A stretch of DNA of 6,307 bases from Fidelibacterota bacterium (GCA_023134755.1 JAGLUM010000141.1:1-6307); one strand, 5' to 3'. Numbered from the stretch's first letter, positions 1 through 6,039 are shown. The notes: generated by a model not told the origin, from the letters alone. A program made the numbers and translations.

Positions 1-1
1 T

Positions 2-85
2 CGTGGAGCGGCGGGTGTCGCTATTGACTATTCGGTTTCCGGGAATAATTTATATGCTCTTGGACATACTTATACACGCCAGTAA
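2..85 (+). CDS. C-terminal end of an unidentified protein (partial; possible outer-membrane beta-barrel)
   Basis: An open frame enters from the left edge and ends at TAA 83-85, giving 27 residues that start RGAAGVAIDYSV and end LGHTYTRQ. The alternating polar and hydrophobic pattern, the IDYSV segment and the final LGHTYTR look like the last two strands of a small outer-membrane beta-barrel. The PorV/PorQ-type proteins of the FCB group often end with a DY-type strand followed by LG-T-H/Y-R. That resemblance is from memory and rests on very few residues. The other two forward frames hit stops early, which supports this frame. A small hairpin and T-run overlap the stop codon, so this gene probably ends its own transcript and is not in one unit with ruvB. 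The reading frame is fairly likely, but the function is a guess. Confidence 0.45.
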   Translation, partial: RGAAGVAIDYSVSGNNLYALGHTYTRQ

Positions 86-103
86 ACGCAAGTTTATTTT
101 TTT
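81..103 (+). terminator. Weak intrinsic terminator overlapping the upstream stop codon
   Basis: TAAAC (83-87), a GCAA loop (88-91) and GTTTA (92-96) form a hairpin whose first bases are the TAA stop. It extends by G82-T97 and A81-T98. GCAA is a stable GNRA-type tetraloop. Seven Ts (97-103) follow the perfect stem. The stem is short and has only one GC pair, so termination could be partial. Confidence 0.4.
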
Positions 104-219
104 ATCCATCCCCTCCGTAAATTAATATATTGTTACAATCAACTGTTACTTCAACTAAAAATAGATAGCGAATCCTTGAAAAAAATCGTAAATTACCAGT
201 TGATGGTGACTTTTATTAT
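86..219 (+). promoter_or_regulatory. ruvB upstream region, promoter expected but not resolved
   Basis: This AT-rich gap follows a probable terminator and precedes ruvB, so a promoter should lie here. Candidates are weak. TATATT (126-131) is a 5/6 match to a -10 box but has no good -35 partner. TTGAAA (176-181) resembles a -35 box but has only GTTGAT 17 nt later. A short odd-centred palindrome, ATTGT-T-ACAAT (129-139), overlaps the TATATT candidate and could be an operator or chance. No convincing ribosome binding site precedes the ruvB ATG. The best is GGTG at 205-208. Confidence 0.25.
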
Positions 220-1254
220 ATGAGATCAGAAATTGTAAATCCGGAACTTGGGGAACTTGAAGAGGAGTTGGAATTTTCGCTTCGTCCCAAGACATTGGAT
301 GAATTTATTGGTCAGAAAAAGCTCATTGAAAACCTGAAAATTTATATTGAAGCCGCAAAAAAACGGGGCGAACCACTGGATCATGTACTGCTTTTTGGTC
401 CTCCCGGATTGGGAAAAACCACCTTGGCAAATATTATAGCAGCAGAACTCGGATCGAATATCAGGATCTCGTCCGGCCCTATTTTAGAGCGTGCAGGTGA
501 TCTCGCGGGAATCCTCACCAACTTGGATAGCGGTGACGTTTTGTTTGTTGATGAAGTCCACCGCATGAACCGGGTTGTAGAGGAATATCTCTATTCCGCG
601 ATGGAAGATTTTCGCATTGATATCATAATCGATAAAGGGCCCAGCGCGCGCAGCATTCAATTAAATCTTGAAGGATTTACTCTCGTGGGTGCAACAACAC
701 GAGCAGGATTACTAACATCACCAATACGTGACCGTTTTGGTATCACCTTGCGGTTGGACAACTATACTCACAAGGAATTGATTCGCATTGTGATACGTTC
801 CGCAGATATACTAAAGATCAAGATCACTCCGGATGGCGCCAAGGAACTGGGGAAACGATCCCGCGGTACTCCCCGCATTGTAAATCGGCTTCTAAAGCGT
901 TGCCGTGATTATGCGGAAGTAAAATGTGACGGGGTCATCACCAAGGAAGTTGCAAATGATGCCCTGTTTATGCTAGAAGTGGATGAAATTGGATTGGATA
1001 GTATGGACCGCCGTATTCTCTTAACACTGGTTAATCACTTTGCAGGCGGCCCGGTTGGTTTGCAAAACCTTGCGGTAGCGATTGGGGAAGAATCTGAAAC
1101 CATTGAAGAAGTATATGAACCATTTTTAATACAAGAAGGTTTTTTGCAGCGTACTGCAAGGGGGCGTATTGCACTTGACAGGACATACAAACACCTGCAT
1201 TTAAAAAAACGTAAACCTAATTCCCAGGGGAGTTTATTCTATGACGAAGTTTGA
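220..1254 (+). CDS. ruvB: Holliday junction branch migration DNA helicase RuvB
   Basis: RuvB is the hexameric AAA+ motor that, with RuvA, drives branch migration of Holliday junctions during recombination and fork repair in the cytoplasm. The 344-residue length is normal. The N-terminal [13 protein letters not shown] (20-32) is the family signature. Walker A is GPPGLGKT (60-67), Walker B is LFVDEVHR (108-115) and sensor 1 is GATTRAGLL (157-165). The arginine finger is in RDRFG (R170), and sensor 2 is GTPRI with R219. The C-terminal winged-helix DNA-binding domain carries QRTARGR (310-316). The ATG at 220 gives the usual short N-terminus, although its ribosome binding site is poor. The C-terminal tail ends QGSLFYDEV, discussed as a finding. 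ruvA and ruvC are not in the window. The gene overlaps queA by 14 nt, a common pairing that implies cotranscription. Confidence 0.98.
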   Translation: MRSEIVNPELGELEEELEFSLRPKTLDEFIGQKKLIENLKIYIEAAKKRGEPLDHVLLFGPPGLGKTTLANIIAAELGSNIRISSGPILERAGDLAGILTNLDSGDVLFVDEVHRMNRVVEEYLYSAMEDFRIDIIIDKGPSARSIQLNLEGFTLVGATTRAGLLTSPIRDRFGITLRLDNYTHKELIRIVIRSADILKIKITPDGAKELGKRSRGTPRIVNRLLKRCRDYAEVKCDGVITKEVANDALFMLEVDEIGLDSMDRRILLTLVNHFAGGPVGLQNLAVAIGEESETIEEVYEPFLIQEGFLQRTARGRIALDRTYKHLHLKKRKPNSQGSLFYDEV

Positions 1255-2311
1255 GATTTTTAACACACAACCTAAAGCATTACGCTTATCTGATTTTGAT
1301 TATGAATTGCCGAAAGAATTGGTTGCGCAATATCCGAGTGATAAACGGGGTGATGACCGTCTAATGGTGGTGAATCGTAAAAAAGGAACTTTTACCCATC
1401 ATCCTTTTTCCGATATCAAAAAATTTTTAAACCCTACAGATTGCTTAGCCTATAATAATACCAAGGTATTTCCGGCCCGCTTATTTGCATATAAAGATAA
1501 AACCGATTCTGAAGTAGAGGTTTTTTTACTACGGGAACTGGAAGATCAGATTTGGGAAGTATTAGTGAAACCAGCGCGTAAAGTACGTATCGGCAATAAA
1601 CTGCGTTTCACTGATAATATCTATGCCGATGTTATAGATAATACCATATCCGGTGGACGTGTGATACGGTATAATTGCTCCAAACCTACTTTTATGAAAT
1701 ATGTTATGGCAAACGGGAGATCGCCTCTGCCGCCTTATATCAAACGCGAAAGCGAAGAAATTGATAAAGTACGCTATCAAACTATTTTTGCAAAAGAACT
1801 GGGAGCAGTTGCCGCACCTACTGCCGGTCTGCATTTCACAGAAAAGATGTTTAAGGATATTGAGAAAAAAGGCATCAAATTAGCACCAATTACACTGCAC
1901 ATTGGATTGGGAACATTTAGGCCGGTTCAAGTAGAAGACCTTCGCCGCCATCAAATGGATTCTGAATATTTTAACATTTATAAAAAAACAGCAAATATCA
2001 TCAATGCAACAAAACAAAACGGTGGCCGAGTTGTAGCGGTAGGTACTTCCACGGTGCGTGCACTGGAATCCTCATTGATTTCCGGTACTAATGTTAATCC
2101 TAAAAATACATGGACAGATAAATTTATTTATCCGCCGTATATCTTTCAGGTTGTAGATGCTCTCATTACCAATTTCCATCAGCCCAAATCTACTCTTATC
2201 ATGATGGTGTCCGCTTTTGCAAGTCATAATTTAATTCTGGATGCTTATGCAGAAGCAATAAAAGAGAAGTATAATTTCTACTCTTATGGCGACGCGATGA
2301 TGATAATCTAG
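1241..2311 (+). CDS. queA: S-adenosylmethionine:tRNA ribosyltransferase-isomerase QueA
   Basis: QueA transfers and isomerises the ribosyl group of S-adenosylmethionine onto 7-aminomethyl-7-deazaguanine at the wobble position of GUN-anticodon tRNAs, making epoxyqueuosine. The protein has 356 residues. Family blocks seen are [11 protein letters not shown] (15-25), [11 protein letters not shown] (71-81), [11 protein letters not shown] (111-121), PLPPYIKR (162-169), [13 protein letters not shown] (188-200), [11 protein letters not shown] (219-229), [11 protein letters not shown] (267-277), [10 protein letters not shown] (310-319) and SYGDAMMI (348-355). [10 protein letters not shown] and the [13 protein letters not shown] tail resemble Bacteroidota/Chlorobi QueA. 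The start at 1241 has a strong ribosome site, AGGGGAG (1226-1232), eight bases upstream and inside ruvB. It adds about 14 residues before the usual N-terminus, and no ATG lies closer to LRLSDF. Other queuosine genes (tgt, queC-G) are absent here. A strong terminator follows. Confidence 0.97.
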   Translation: MTKFEIFNTQPKALRLSDFDYELPKELVAQYPSDKRGDDRLMVVNRKKGTFTHHPFSDIKKFLNPTDCLAYNNTKVFPARLFAYKDKTDSEVEVFLLRELEDQIWEVLVKPARKVRIGNKLRFTDNIYADVIDNTISGGRVIRYNCSKPTFMKYVMANGRSPLPPYIKRESEEIDKVRYQTIFAKELGAVAAPTAGLHFTEKMFKDIEKKGIKLAPITLHIGLGTFRPVQVEDLRRHQMDSEYFNIYKKTANIINATKQNGGRVVAVGTSTVRALESSLISGTNVNPKNTWTDKFIYPPYIFQVVDALITNFHQPKSTLIMMVSAFASHNLILDAYAEAIKEKYNFYSYGDAMMII

Positions 2312-2340
2312 GAAAGAAACAAGATTAAAGTAAAAAGATA

Positions 2341-2373
2341 AAAGAGCGGCATGTCTTCGGATGTGCCGTTTTT
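2341..2373 (+). terminator. Strong intrinsic terminator of the ruvB-queA unit (UUCG loop)
   Basis: CGGCATGTC (2347-2355) pairs with GATGTGCCG (2360-2368), giving nine pairs of which two are G-U wobbles. The stem is closed by the very stable C(UUCG)G tetraloop (loop 2356-2359). TTTTT (2369-2373) follows, and the A-rich 2341-2345 can pair with it to lengthen the stem. It lies about 30 nt after the queA stop, as expected for a transcript end. Confidence 0.9.
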
Positions 2374-2378
2374 AATTT

Positions 2379-2394
2379 TAAGTCGATAAGTCGA
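2379..2394 (+). repeat. Perfect tandem duplication of the octamer TAAGTCGA
   Basis: TAAGTCGA occurs at 2379-2386 and again at 2387-2394, directly after the T-run of the queA terminator. Its core TAAGTCG is the reverse complement of CGACTTA, which occurs in the heptamer tract at 2616-2650. The two tracts therefore face each other as imperfect inverted repeats about 270 nt apart. Confidence 0.7.
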
Positions 2395-2439
2395 GGAGTT
2401 TAGAAAGACTTTCCAGCTTGACTCCCGGAGCGTAGTCAT

Positions 2440-2462
2440 AAAAAACTTGCCTCAAGTTTTTT
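2440..2462. repeat. Palindromic hairpin copy 1 (AAAAAACTTG-CCT-CAAGTTTTTT)
   Basis: Ten-base arms at 2440-2449 and 2453-2462 are perfectly complementary around a CCT centre. The A-run and T-run arms give a hairpin followed by U residues on either strand, so it could act as a weak bidirectional terminator. It could also be a protein-binding palindrome with ACTTG half-sites. The same core recurs at 2517-2540. Confidence 0.7.
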
Positions 2463-2516
2463 ACACAATTATTACACCTATATTTTGATAATTCCTTTTA
2501 TTTATGCTGTTCTTTT

Positions 2517-2540
2517 AAAAACTTGCCTCAAGTTTTTTTT
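2517..2540. repeat. Palindromic hairpin copy 2 (AAAAACTTG-CCT-CAAGTTTTT)
   Basis: Nine-base arms at 2517-2525 and 2529-2537 surround the same CCT centre as copy 1. The T-run continues to 2540, giving eight Ts. The CTTGCCTCAAG core is identical to copy 1 and starts 76 nt after it. Terminator-like on the + strand. Confidence 0.7.
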
Positions 2541-2593
2541 AGCATTCTGTGTTTATTATCACATTATTTTCGCTAAAATGTTAAAAATACATC

Positions 2594-2615
2594 AAAAAAA
2601 CTTGACTCAAGATTT
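2594..2615. repeat. Decayed palindrome copy 3 (CTTG-ACT-CAAG)
   Basis: AAAAAAACTTG (2594-2604), ACT, then CAAGATTT (2608-2615) matches the other copies except for A instead of C in the centre and a mismatched base after CAAG. The core CTTGACTCAAG is itself a palindrome centred on C. It starts 79 nt after copy 2. Another CTTGACTC without the second arm lies at 2417-2424. Confidence 0.55.
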
Positions 2616-2650
2616 CTTCGACTCACGGTTTACGACTTACGACTCACGAC
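2616..2650 (+). repeat. Five-unit heptamer tandem tract (consensus TYACGAC)
   Basis: The tract reads as consecutive heptamers: CTTCGAC, TCACGGT, TTACGAC, TTACGAC and TCACGAC. The last three are near identical and the first two are degenerate. It ends nine bases before the -35 region of the ispD promoter. Short tandem repeats of this type can gain or lose units by replication slippage. Confidence 0.75.
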
Positions 2651-2658
2651 AAGAATCT

Positions 2659-2687
2659 TTGCATAATTTTTATAAAAAGCGTATAAT
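2659..2687 (+). promoter_or_regulatory. Sigma70-type promoter of the ispD unit
   Basis: The -10 box TATAAT (2682-2687) is a full consensus match. A weak -35, TTGCAT (2659-2664), lies 17 nt upstream, sharing only TTG with the consensus. The -10 box ends five bases before the ispD ATG, so transcription should start at or beside the A of that codon. The spacer contains a perfect 12-bp palindrome, TTTTTATAAAAA (2667-2678), which could be an operator or simply AT-rich. An alternative -10, TATAAA (2671-2676), has no visible -35. Confidence 0.6.
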
Positions 2688-2692
2688 AGAAC

Positions 2693-3385
2693 ATGACACG
2701 ATCTACAAATCATCTGGCTGTTATTATTCCTGCTTCAGGCTCTGGGAAGCGCATGAAACATTCTGTTCCCAAACCGCTGATCCCGCTGGGAAATATGAGC
2801 ATTCTTGAAAGGACTATCCGCCGGTTTTTTGATATTCAAGTACATGAAATGATATTGTCAGTTTCAGAAAACATTAAGGGAGATGTTGAAACGATCTGTA
2901 GCCAATTAAATTCTCCGTTTCCAATTCGCATTGTTCTGGGCGGAGCGCAACGGCAGGATTCCGTATGGAATGCACTTCAGGTGCTGGATGATAACAGCAA
3001 TGTAGTGGCTATCCATGATGCAGCCAGGCCCTTTTTCAATCCGGAAATAATATCGGATGCCTATCCATTGTTAGACCGTCATGCGGGTGTGATCGCCGCG
3101 ATTCCGGCAACCTATACAATGAAGCAGGTAGTGGAAAATGTGGTGGAAAGGACTCTTCCCCGGGAAACGTTATGGCAAATCAATACACCGCAGATTTTTC
3201 ATCGTGATCTTTTATTGCATGCTTACCGTGAAGCAAATAAAATTGGATTTTATGGTACCGATGATGCTATGTTGCTTGAACAATTGGGTGAATCCATTGC
3301 CGTAATCCAAGATACAGCCAAAAATATGAAAATTACTACTCCGGTCGATTTGCTTATTGCAGAAAAAATCGTAAAAGAACAATAA
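2693..3385 (+). CDS. ispD: 2-C-methyl-D-erythritol 4-phosphate cytidylyltransferase IspD
   Basis: IspD couples MEP with CTP to form CDP-methylerythritol and pyrophosphate, the third step of the MEP isoprenoid pathway. The product is 230 residues, a normal stand-alone length, not fused to IspF. Visible motifs are the nucleotide-binding [11 protein letters not shown] (11-21), K27 in [14 protein letters not shown] (83-91), HDAARP (108-113) for CTP and metal binding, R157, TPQ (165-167), TDDA (189-192) and K213 in NMKITTP. K27, R157 and K213 fall at the same numbers as catalytic or substrate residues of E. coli IspD. The usual PAAG is PASG here. The ATG at 2693 has no ribosome binding site and sits just after a consensus -10 box. 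The conserved motif begins at residue 11, so no later start is possible. ispF follows after 10 nt. Confidence 0.97.
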   Translation: MTRSTNHLAVIIPASGSGKRMKHSVPKPLIPLGNMSILERTIRRFFDIQVHEMILSVSENIKGDVETICSQLNSPFPIRIVLGGAQRQDSVWNALQVLDDNSNVVAIHDAARPFFNPEIISDAYPLLDRHAGVIAAIPATYTMKQVVENVVERTLPRETLWQINTPQIFHRDLLLHAYREANKIGFYGTDDAMLLEQLGESIAVIQDTAKNMKITTPVDLLIAEKIVKEQ

Positions 3386-3395
3386 AAGGGAAAAT

Positions 3396-3872
3396 ATGTA
3401 CCGAATCGGACAAGGATATGATGTACATCAATTGGTTAACAACCGAAAGTTAATGCTGGGCGGTGTAGAAATATCCCATACGAAAGGGTTATTGGGACAC
3501 AGCGATGCCGATGTGCTCCTGCATGCCGTAATGGATGCGCTACTGGGTGCTGCAGCCATGGGAGATATAGGGAGTCATTTTCCTGATACTGATGTGGTTT
3601 ATAAAGGAGCAGACAGTCTACAATTGCTTCGAAATGTATATGAACTTCTTTGTGATGCCGGTGTTACAATTGTTAATATCGATGCCACACTTATTCTTCA
3701 AAATCCCCGGGTTGCACCTTACATCGAAACCATGCGAAAAAATATAGCATCTGCCATACAAACCGATATTTCCCGTGTATCCGTGAAAGCGACGACCGAA
3801 GAGCATCTCGGGTTTACGGGACGCGAAGAGGGTATTGCGGCATTGGCAATCGCCATGATATCGTGTGAATAA
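3396..3872 (+). CDS. ispF: 2-C-methyl-D-erythritol 2,4-cyclodiphosphate synthase IspF
   Basis: IspF cyclises CDP-methylerythritol 2-phosphate to MEcPP with release of CMP, the fifth step of the MEP pathway, as a homotrimer. At 158 residues it has the typical length. The metal ligands D9 and H11 (in GYDVHQL) and H43 are present, matching D8, H10 and H42 of the E. coli enzyme. Other family blocks are [20 protein letters not shown] (34-53), [11 protein letters not shown] (56-66) and [19 protein letters not shown] (131-149). A ribosome site AAGGGA (3386-3391) precedes the ATG. ispD ends 10 nt upstream and the dedA gene starts 2 nt after the stop, so the three genes are almost certainly cotranscribed. 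IspD and IspF are often adjacent or fused, but their reactions are separated by IspE, whose gene lies two genes further on. Confidence 0.98.
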   Translation: MYRIGQGYDVHQLVNNRKLMLGGVEISHTKGLLGHSDADVLLHAVMDALLGAAAMGDIGSHFPDTDVVYKGADSLQLLRNVYELLCDAGVTIVNIDATLILQNPRVAPYIETMRKNIASAIQTDISRVSVKATTEEHLGFTGREEGIAALAIAMISCE

Positions 3873-3874
3873 AT

Positions 3875-4504
3875 ATGGAATTCTTTCAATCTGTTTTAGA
3901 TCTTTTTGCCAATCTTCAACCTGTTCATTACATCCTTCTTGTTTTAGCAGCATATATTATCGAAAGCTTTTTTCCTCCCATACCGGGTGATACCATTCTG
4001 GTATTTGTGACCGCTCTTTTTTGTTTAAACCATGGTAATACCAATTTTATATGGCTATATATTGGCAGTGTCGCCGGAGCTGTTCTTGGGTTTATGCTGA
4101 TGGCATACCTGGGACGTCATTTTGGGAAACAATTTTTTATTGAACATCATTATGCCTATGGCTTCAGTAGTTTTTTTAAAAAGGCAGAGCAGTACTTCAG
4201 CCGGCGGGGTGCGAAAGTTATTCTATGGCACCGTCTGTTCTTCGGGATGAGGCCGGTTATCGGTCTGGTAGCCGGAATGTCGAATATTCGCTGGTATGTA
4301 ACCCTTGGACTTGTAACCCTTTCCGCAGTCATATTTAATGCAGCTTTTATGTTATTAGGATACATACTGGGAGAAAATTGGTCCTTAATTGAGTCAATTT
4401 TGCGTAAATATACTGTCTTTACAATTCTTATTTCTATCTGCGTGATTGTGTTCATTATCTGGAAATGGGTGAAAAGAAAAAAAAAAGATACGAATTCCCT
4501 TTAA
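3875..4504 (+). CDS. DedA/VTT-family integral membrane protein (possible undecaprenyl-phosphate translocase)
   Basis: This 209-residue polytopic inner-membrane protein belongs to the DedA (SNARE-associated/VTT) family, some members of which flip undecaprenyl phosphate across the membrane. Hydrophobic stretches lie near 17-29, 32-51 (re-entrant type, with PPIPGDT at 34-40), 57-79, 127-136, 141-165 and 177-197. A basic tail, KWVKRKKK, follows. E30 and D39 in the first loop, and R120 and R126 spaced six apart in the second (HRLFFGMRP), correspond to acidic and arginine residues known to be essential in E. coli YqjA/YghB. The ATG lies 2 nt after the ispF stop with no clear ribosome site, suggesting translational coupling. 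An A10 run (4477-4486) falls within the last codons. The family is sure. The substrate is inferred from the family and from the isoprenoid genes around it. Confidence 0.93.
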   Translation: MEFFQSVLDLFANLQPVHYILLVLAAYIIESFFPPIPGDTILVFVTALFCLNHGNTNFIWLYIGSVAGAVLGFMLMAYLGRHFGKQFFIEHHYAYGFSSFFKKAEQYFSRRGAKVILWHRLFFGMRPVIGLVAGMSNIRWYVTLGLVTLSAVIFNAAFMLLGYILGENWSLIESILRKYTVFTILISICVIVFIIWKWVKRKKKDTNSL

Positions 4505-4626
4505 AACAACAATTCTCCTAGTTTCAAGCAAAGAAGAAATTAGTTCAATCAAATATCACATTGCAAATTCATATTAACTCCTTAAATTATCAAGATTGGA
4601 TAGGAATTAAACCCAAAGGAGAAATA
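4505..4626 (+). promoter_or_regulatory. gltX leader with strong RBS and two anti-RBS segments
   Basis: The leader ends in AAAGGAG (4615-4621), five bases before the gltX ATG. TTCTCCT (4513-4519) is complementary to AGGAGAA (4617-4623) over seven bases. CTCCTT (4578-4583) is complementary to AAGGAG (4616-4621) over six. The two pairings exclude each other, and either would hide the ribosome site. A weak internal promoter is possible: TTGCAA (4561-4566), a 16-nt gap, then TAAATT (4583-4588). A transcript from it would start after both anti-RBS segments. No terminator hairpin is seen after the dedA gene, so read-through is expected. Confidence 0.35.
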
Positions 4627-6039
4627 ATGACCGTTATCACACGTTTTGCACCCAGTCCAACCGGCTTAGTACATGTTGGCAGTCACCGGACTGCACTATA
4701 TAATTATATATTTACCCGCCAGCAGGGTGGAAAATTTATTTTACGTGTGGAAGACACAGATCAAAACCGTTATGTAGAAGGGGCGATTGAAAATCTCTTA
4801 TTATCTCTTGAGAAACTGGGAATTGATTATGATGCCGGTCCCGGAAAAGAGGATGAAAATGGTCCTTATTTCCAGAGCAAACGCAACGATATTTACAAAA
4901 AAGAAGTTCAAAAATTGTTAGATGCCAGGTATGCATATCGTTGTTTCTGCAGTATGGAAATGCTTGAAGCGGCCAGGAAAGAACAAATTGAAAAACATAT
5001 TCCCACCGGTTATAACGGAAAATGCAGGAATATTCCCCAAGAAGAATCTGATAAGCGTGCTGAAACTGAAGATTTTGTTATTCGCTTAAAGACGCCGCAA
5101 GAAGGAGTATGTGCTTTTCATGATATTGTTCGCGGTGATGTCCAGATCTCATGGTCGCAGGTGGATGATCAGGTACTTGTGAAATCCGACGGATTTCCCA
5201 CTTACCATCTTGCGAATGTTGTGGATGACCATTATATGGATGTAACACACATTATTCGCGGAGAAGAGTGGTTACCCTCTGTACCGAAACATTTATTTTT
5301 ATATGATTGTTTCGGTTGGGAACCTCCACGCATGGTACATCTTCCTTTATTGTTAAATGCTGATAAATCAAAATTATCCAAAAGGCAGGGCGATGTGGCA
5401 GTGGAAGATTATCTTAAGAAGGGCTATGTTCCGGAAGCATTAAATAATTTTCTCGCACTTTTGGGCTGGAATCCCGGTGGAAAAAATGAAATATATTCTA
5501 TGGAAGAACTTATCACCGCATTTGATATTAATAAAATTAACAAAGCCGGAGCTGTTTTTGATGTTCAAAAATTAAATTGGATGAACGGCCAATATATAAA
5601 AAATATGGATACAGCAAAATACCTGAAAGAAGCCCGAAAATGGCTGGGTAATACAAAGGTTAACGAATCAAAACTGGATACTGCTCTCATGGCGGTAAAG
5701 ACATCATTAACTACTTTTCAGGATATCCCGGATAAACTGGTCGTATTTACCGAAGACCCGGTAATCCCCGGTGAAGAAGCAAAGGAAATGCTGGCACTAG
5801 ATTCAACCCGTACAGTTTTTACTTCCTATGTGGAAAAAGTCAGCACCCTGGATATACTGACTGTTGATAGCTTTAAAACGGTCATGAAGGCTATTCAAAC
5901 AGAAACCGGTGTAAAAGGGAAGTTGCTTTGGATGCCTGTTCGCATTGGTTTAACCGGCGAAATGCACGGACCTGAATTGGGATATATTGCTGAATATCTT
6001 GGGAAAAATGAGAATCTGAGAAGGATTCAAAACAATTAA
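4627..6039 (+). CDS. gltX: Glutamyl-tRNA synthetase GltX
   Basis: GltX charges tRNA with glutamate using ATP. The sequence does not show whether it is strictly tRNA-Glu specific or also charges tRNA-Gln for amidation. From ATG 4627 it has 470 residues, normal for bacteria. The class I catalytic core has RFAPSPTGLVHVGS (6-19), where HVGS is the HIGH motif, RVEDTD (40-45) and KLSKR (249-253), the KMSKS motif. C107, C109, Y129 and C133 match the zinc-binding pattern of E. coli-type GluRS. The mostly helical anticodon-binding domain follows from about 300, ending with VRIGLTGEMHGPELG (438-452). The start at 4627 is chosen over an in-frame TTG at 4561. It has a strong ribosome site, AAAGGAG, at 4615-4621, and gives the standard family N-terminus, whereas TTG would add 22 unrelated residues. 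ispE begins 29 nt after the stop. Confidence 0.97.
   Translation: MTVITRFAPSPTGLVHVGSHRTALYNYIFTRQQGGKFILRVEDTDQNRYVEGAIENLLLSLEKLGIDYDAGPGKEDENGPYFQSKRNDIYKKEVQKLLDARYAYRCFCSMEMLEAARKEQIEKHIPTGYNGKCRNIPQEESDKRAETEDFVIRLKTPQEGVCAFHDIVRGDVQISWSQVDDQVLVKSDGFPTYHLANVVDDHYMDVTHIIRGEEWLPSVPKHLFLYDCFGWEPPRMVHLPLLLNADKSKLSKRQGDVAVEDYLKKGYVPEALNNFLALLGWNPGGKNEIYSMEELITAFDINKINKAGAVFDVQKLNWMNGQYIKNMDTAKYLKEARKWLGNTKVNESKLDTALMAVKTSLTTFQDIPDKLVVFTEDPVIPGEEAKEMLALDSTRTVFTSYVEKVSTLDILTVDSFKTVMKAIQTETGVKGKLLWMPVRIGLTGEMHGPELGYIAEYLGKNENLRRIQNN

Larger units (their letters stand above)
2312..2692. other. 381-base non-coding gap between queA and ispD
   Basis: No credible gene is present on either strand. 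The only open frame across it starts with TTG at 2485, runs through the palindromes and heptamers, and overlaps ispD by 116 nt in another frame. In order the gap holds the queA terminator, a tandem octamer (2379-2394), two palindromic hairpins (2440-2462 and 2517-2540), a decayed third palindrome (2594-2615), a heptamer tract (2616-2650) and the ispD promoter (2659-2687). It is very AT-rich compared with the flanking genes. Confidence 0.8.

Noticed and set aside
2446..2462. SoxR-like box, because CCTCAAGTT matches half of the SoxR consensus
   Set aside because: The SoxR site is CCTCAAGTT followed by AACTTGAGG. Here the half-sites face the other way (AACTTG before CAAGTT) and a T-run follows.
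2602..2630. TTGACT at 2602-2607 as a -35 box
   Set aside because: The sequence 16-18 nt downstream is in the heptamer tract and has no -10-like hexamer.
2440..2650. CRISPR array suggested by repeated CTTGMCTCAAG units
   Set aside because: There are only three copies, spacing is 76-79 nt, the repeat core is 11 nt, and no cas gene is nearby.
2485..2808. Possible 107-residue protein across the queA-ispD gap
   Set aside because: It begins with TTG without a ribosome site, its sequence is a translation of the palindromes and heptamers, and it overlaps the certain ispD start by 116 nt in another frame.
4561..4626. In-frame TTG at 4561 as the gltX start, adding 22 residues
   Set aside because: It has no ribosome site, the added residues are not part of the GluRS family, and ATG 4627 has AAAGGAG at ideal spacing and gives the standard N-terminus.
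4505..4626. T-box or other known riboswitch in the gltX leader
   Set aside because: No TGGNACC-like T-box sequence, no terminator hairpin and no other riboswitch core could be recognised.
381..4936. Open frames on the minus strand (around 381-566, 1562-1834, 3618-3953, 4156-4455, 4736-4936) and a plus-strand frame at 1701-1883
   Set aside because: All lie inside confidently identified genes, have no recognisable domain and no supported start. They are by-products of coding composition.
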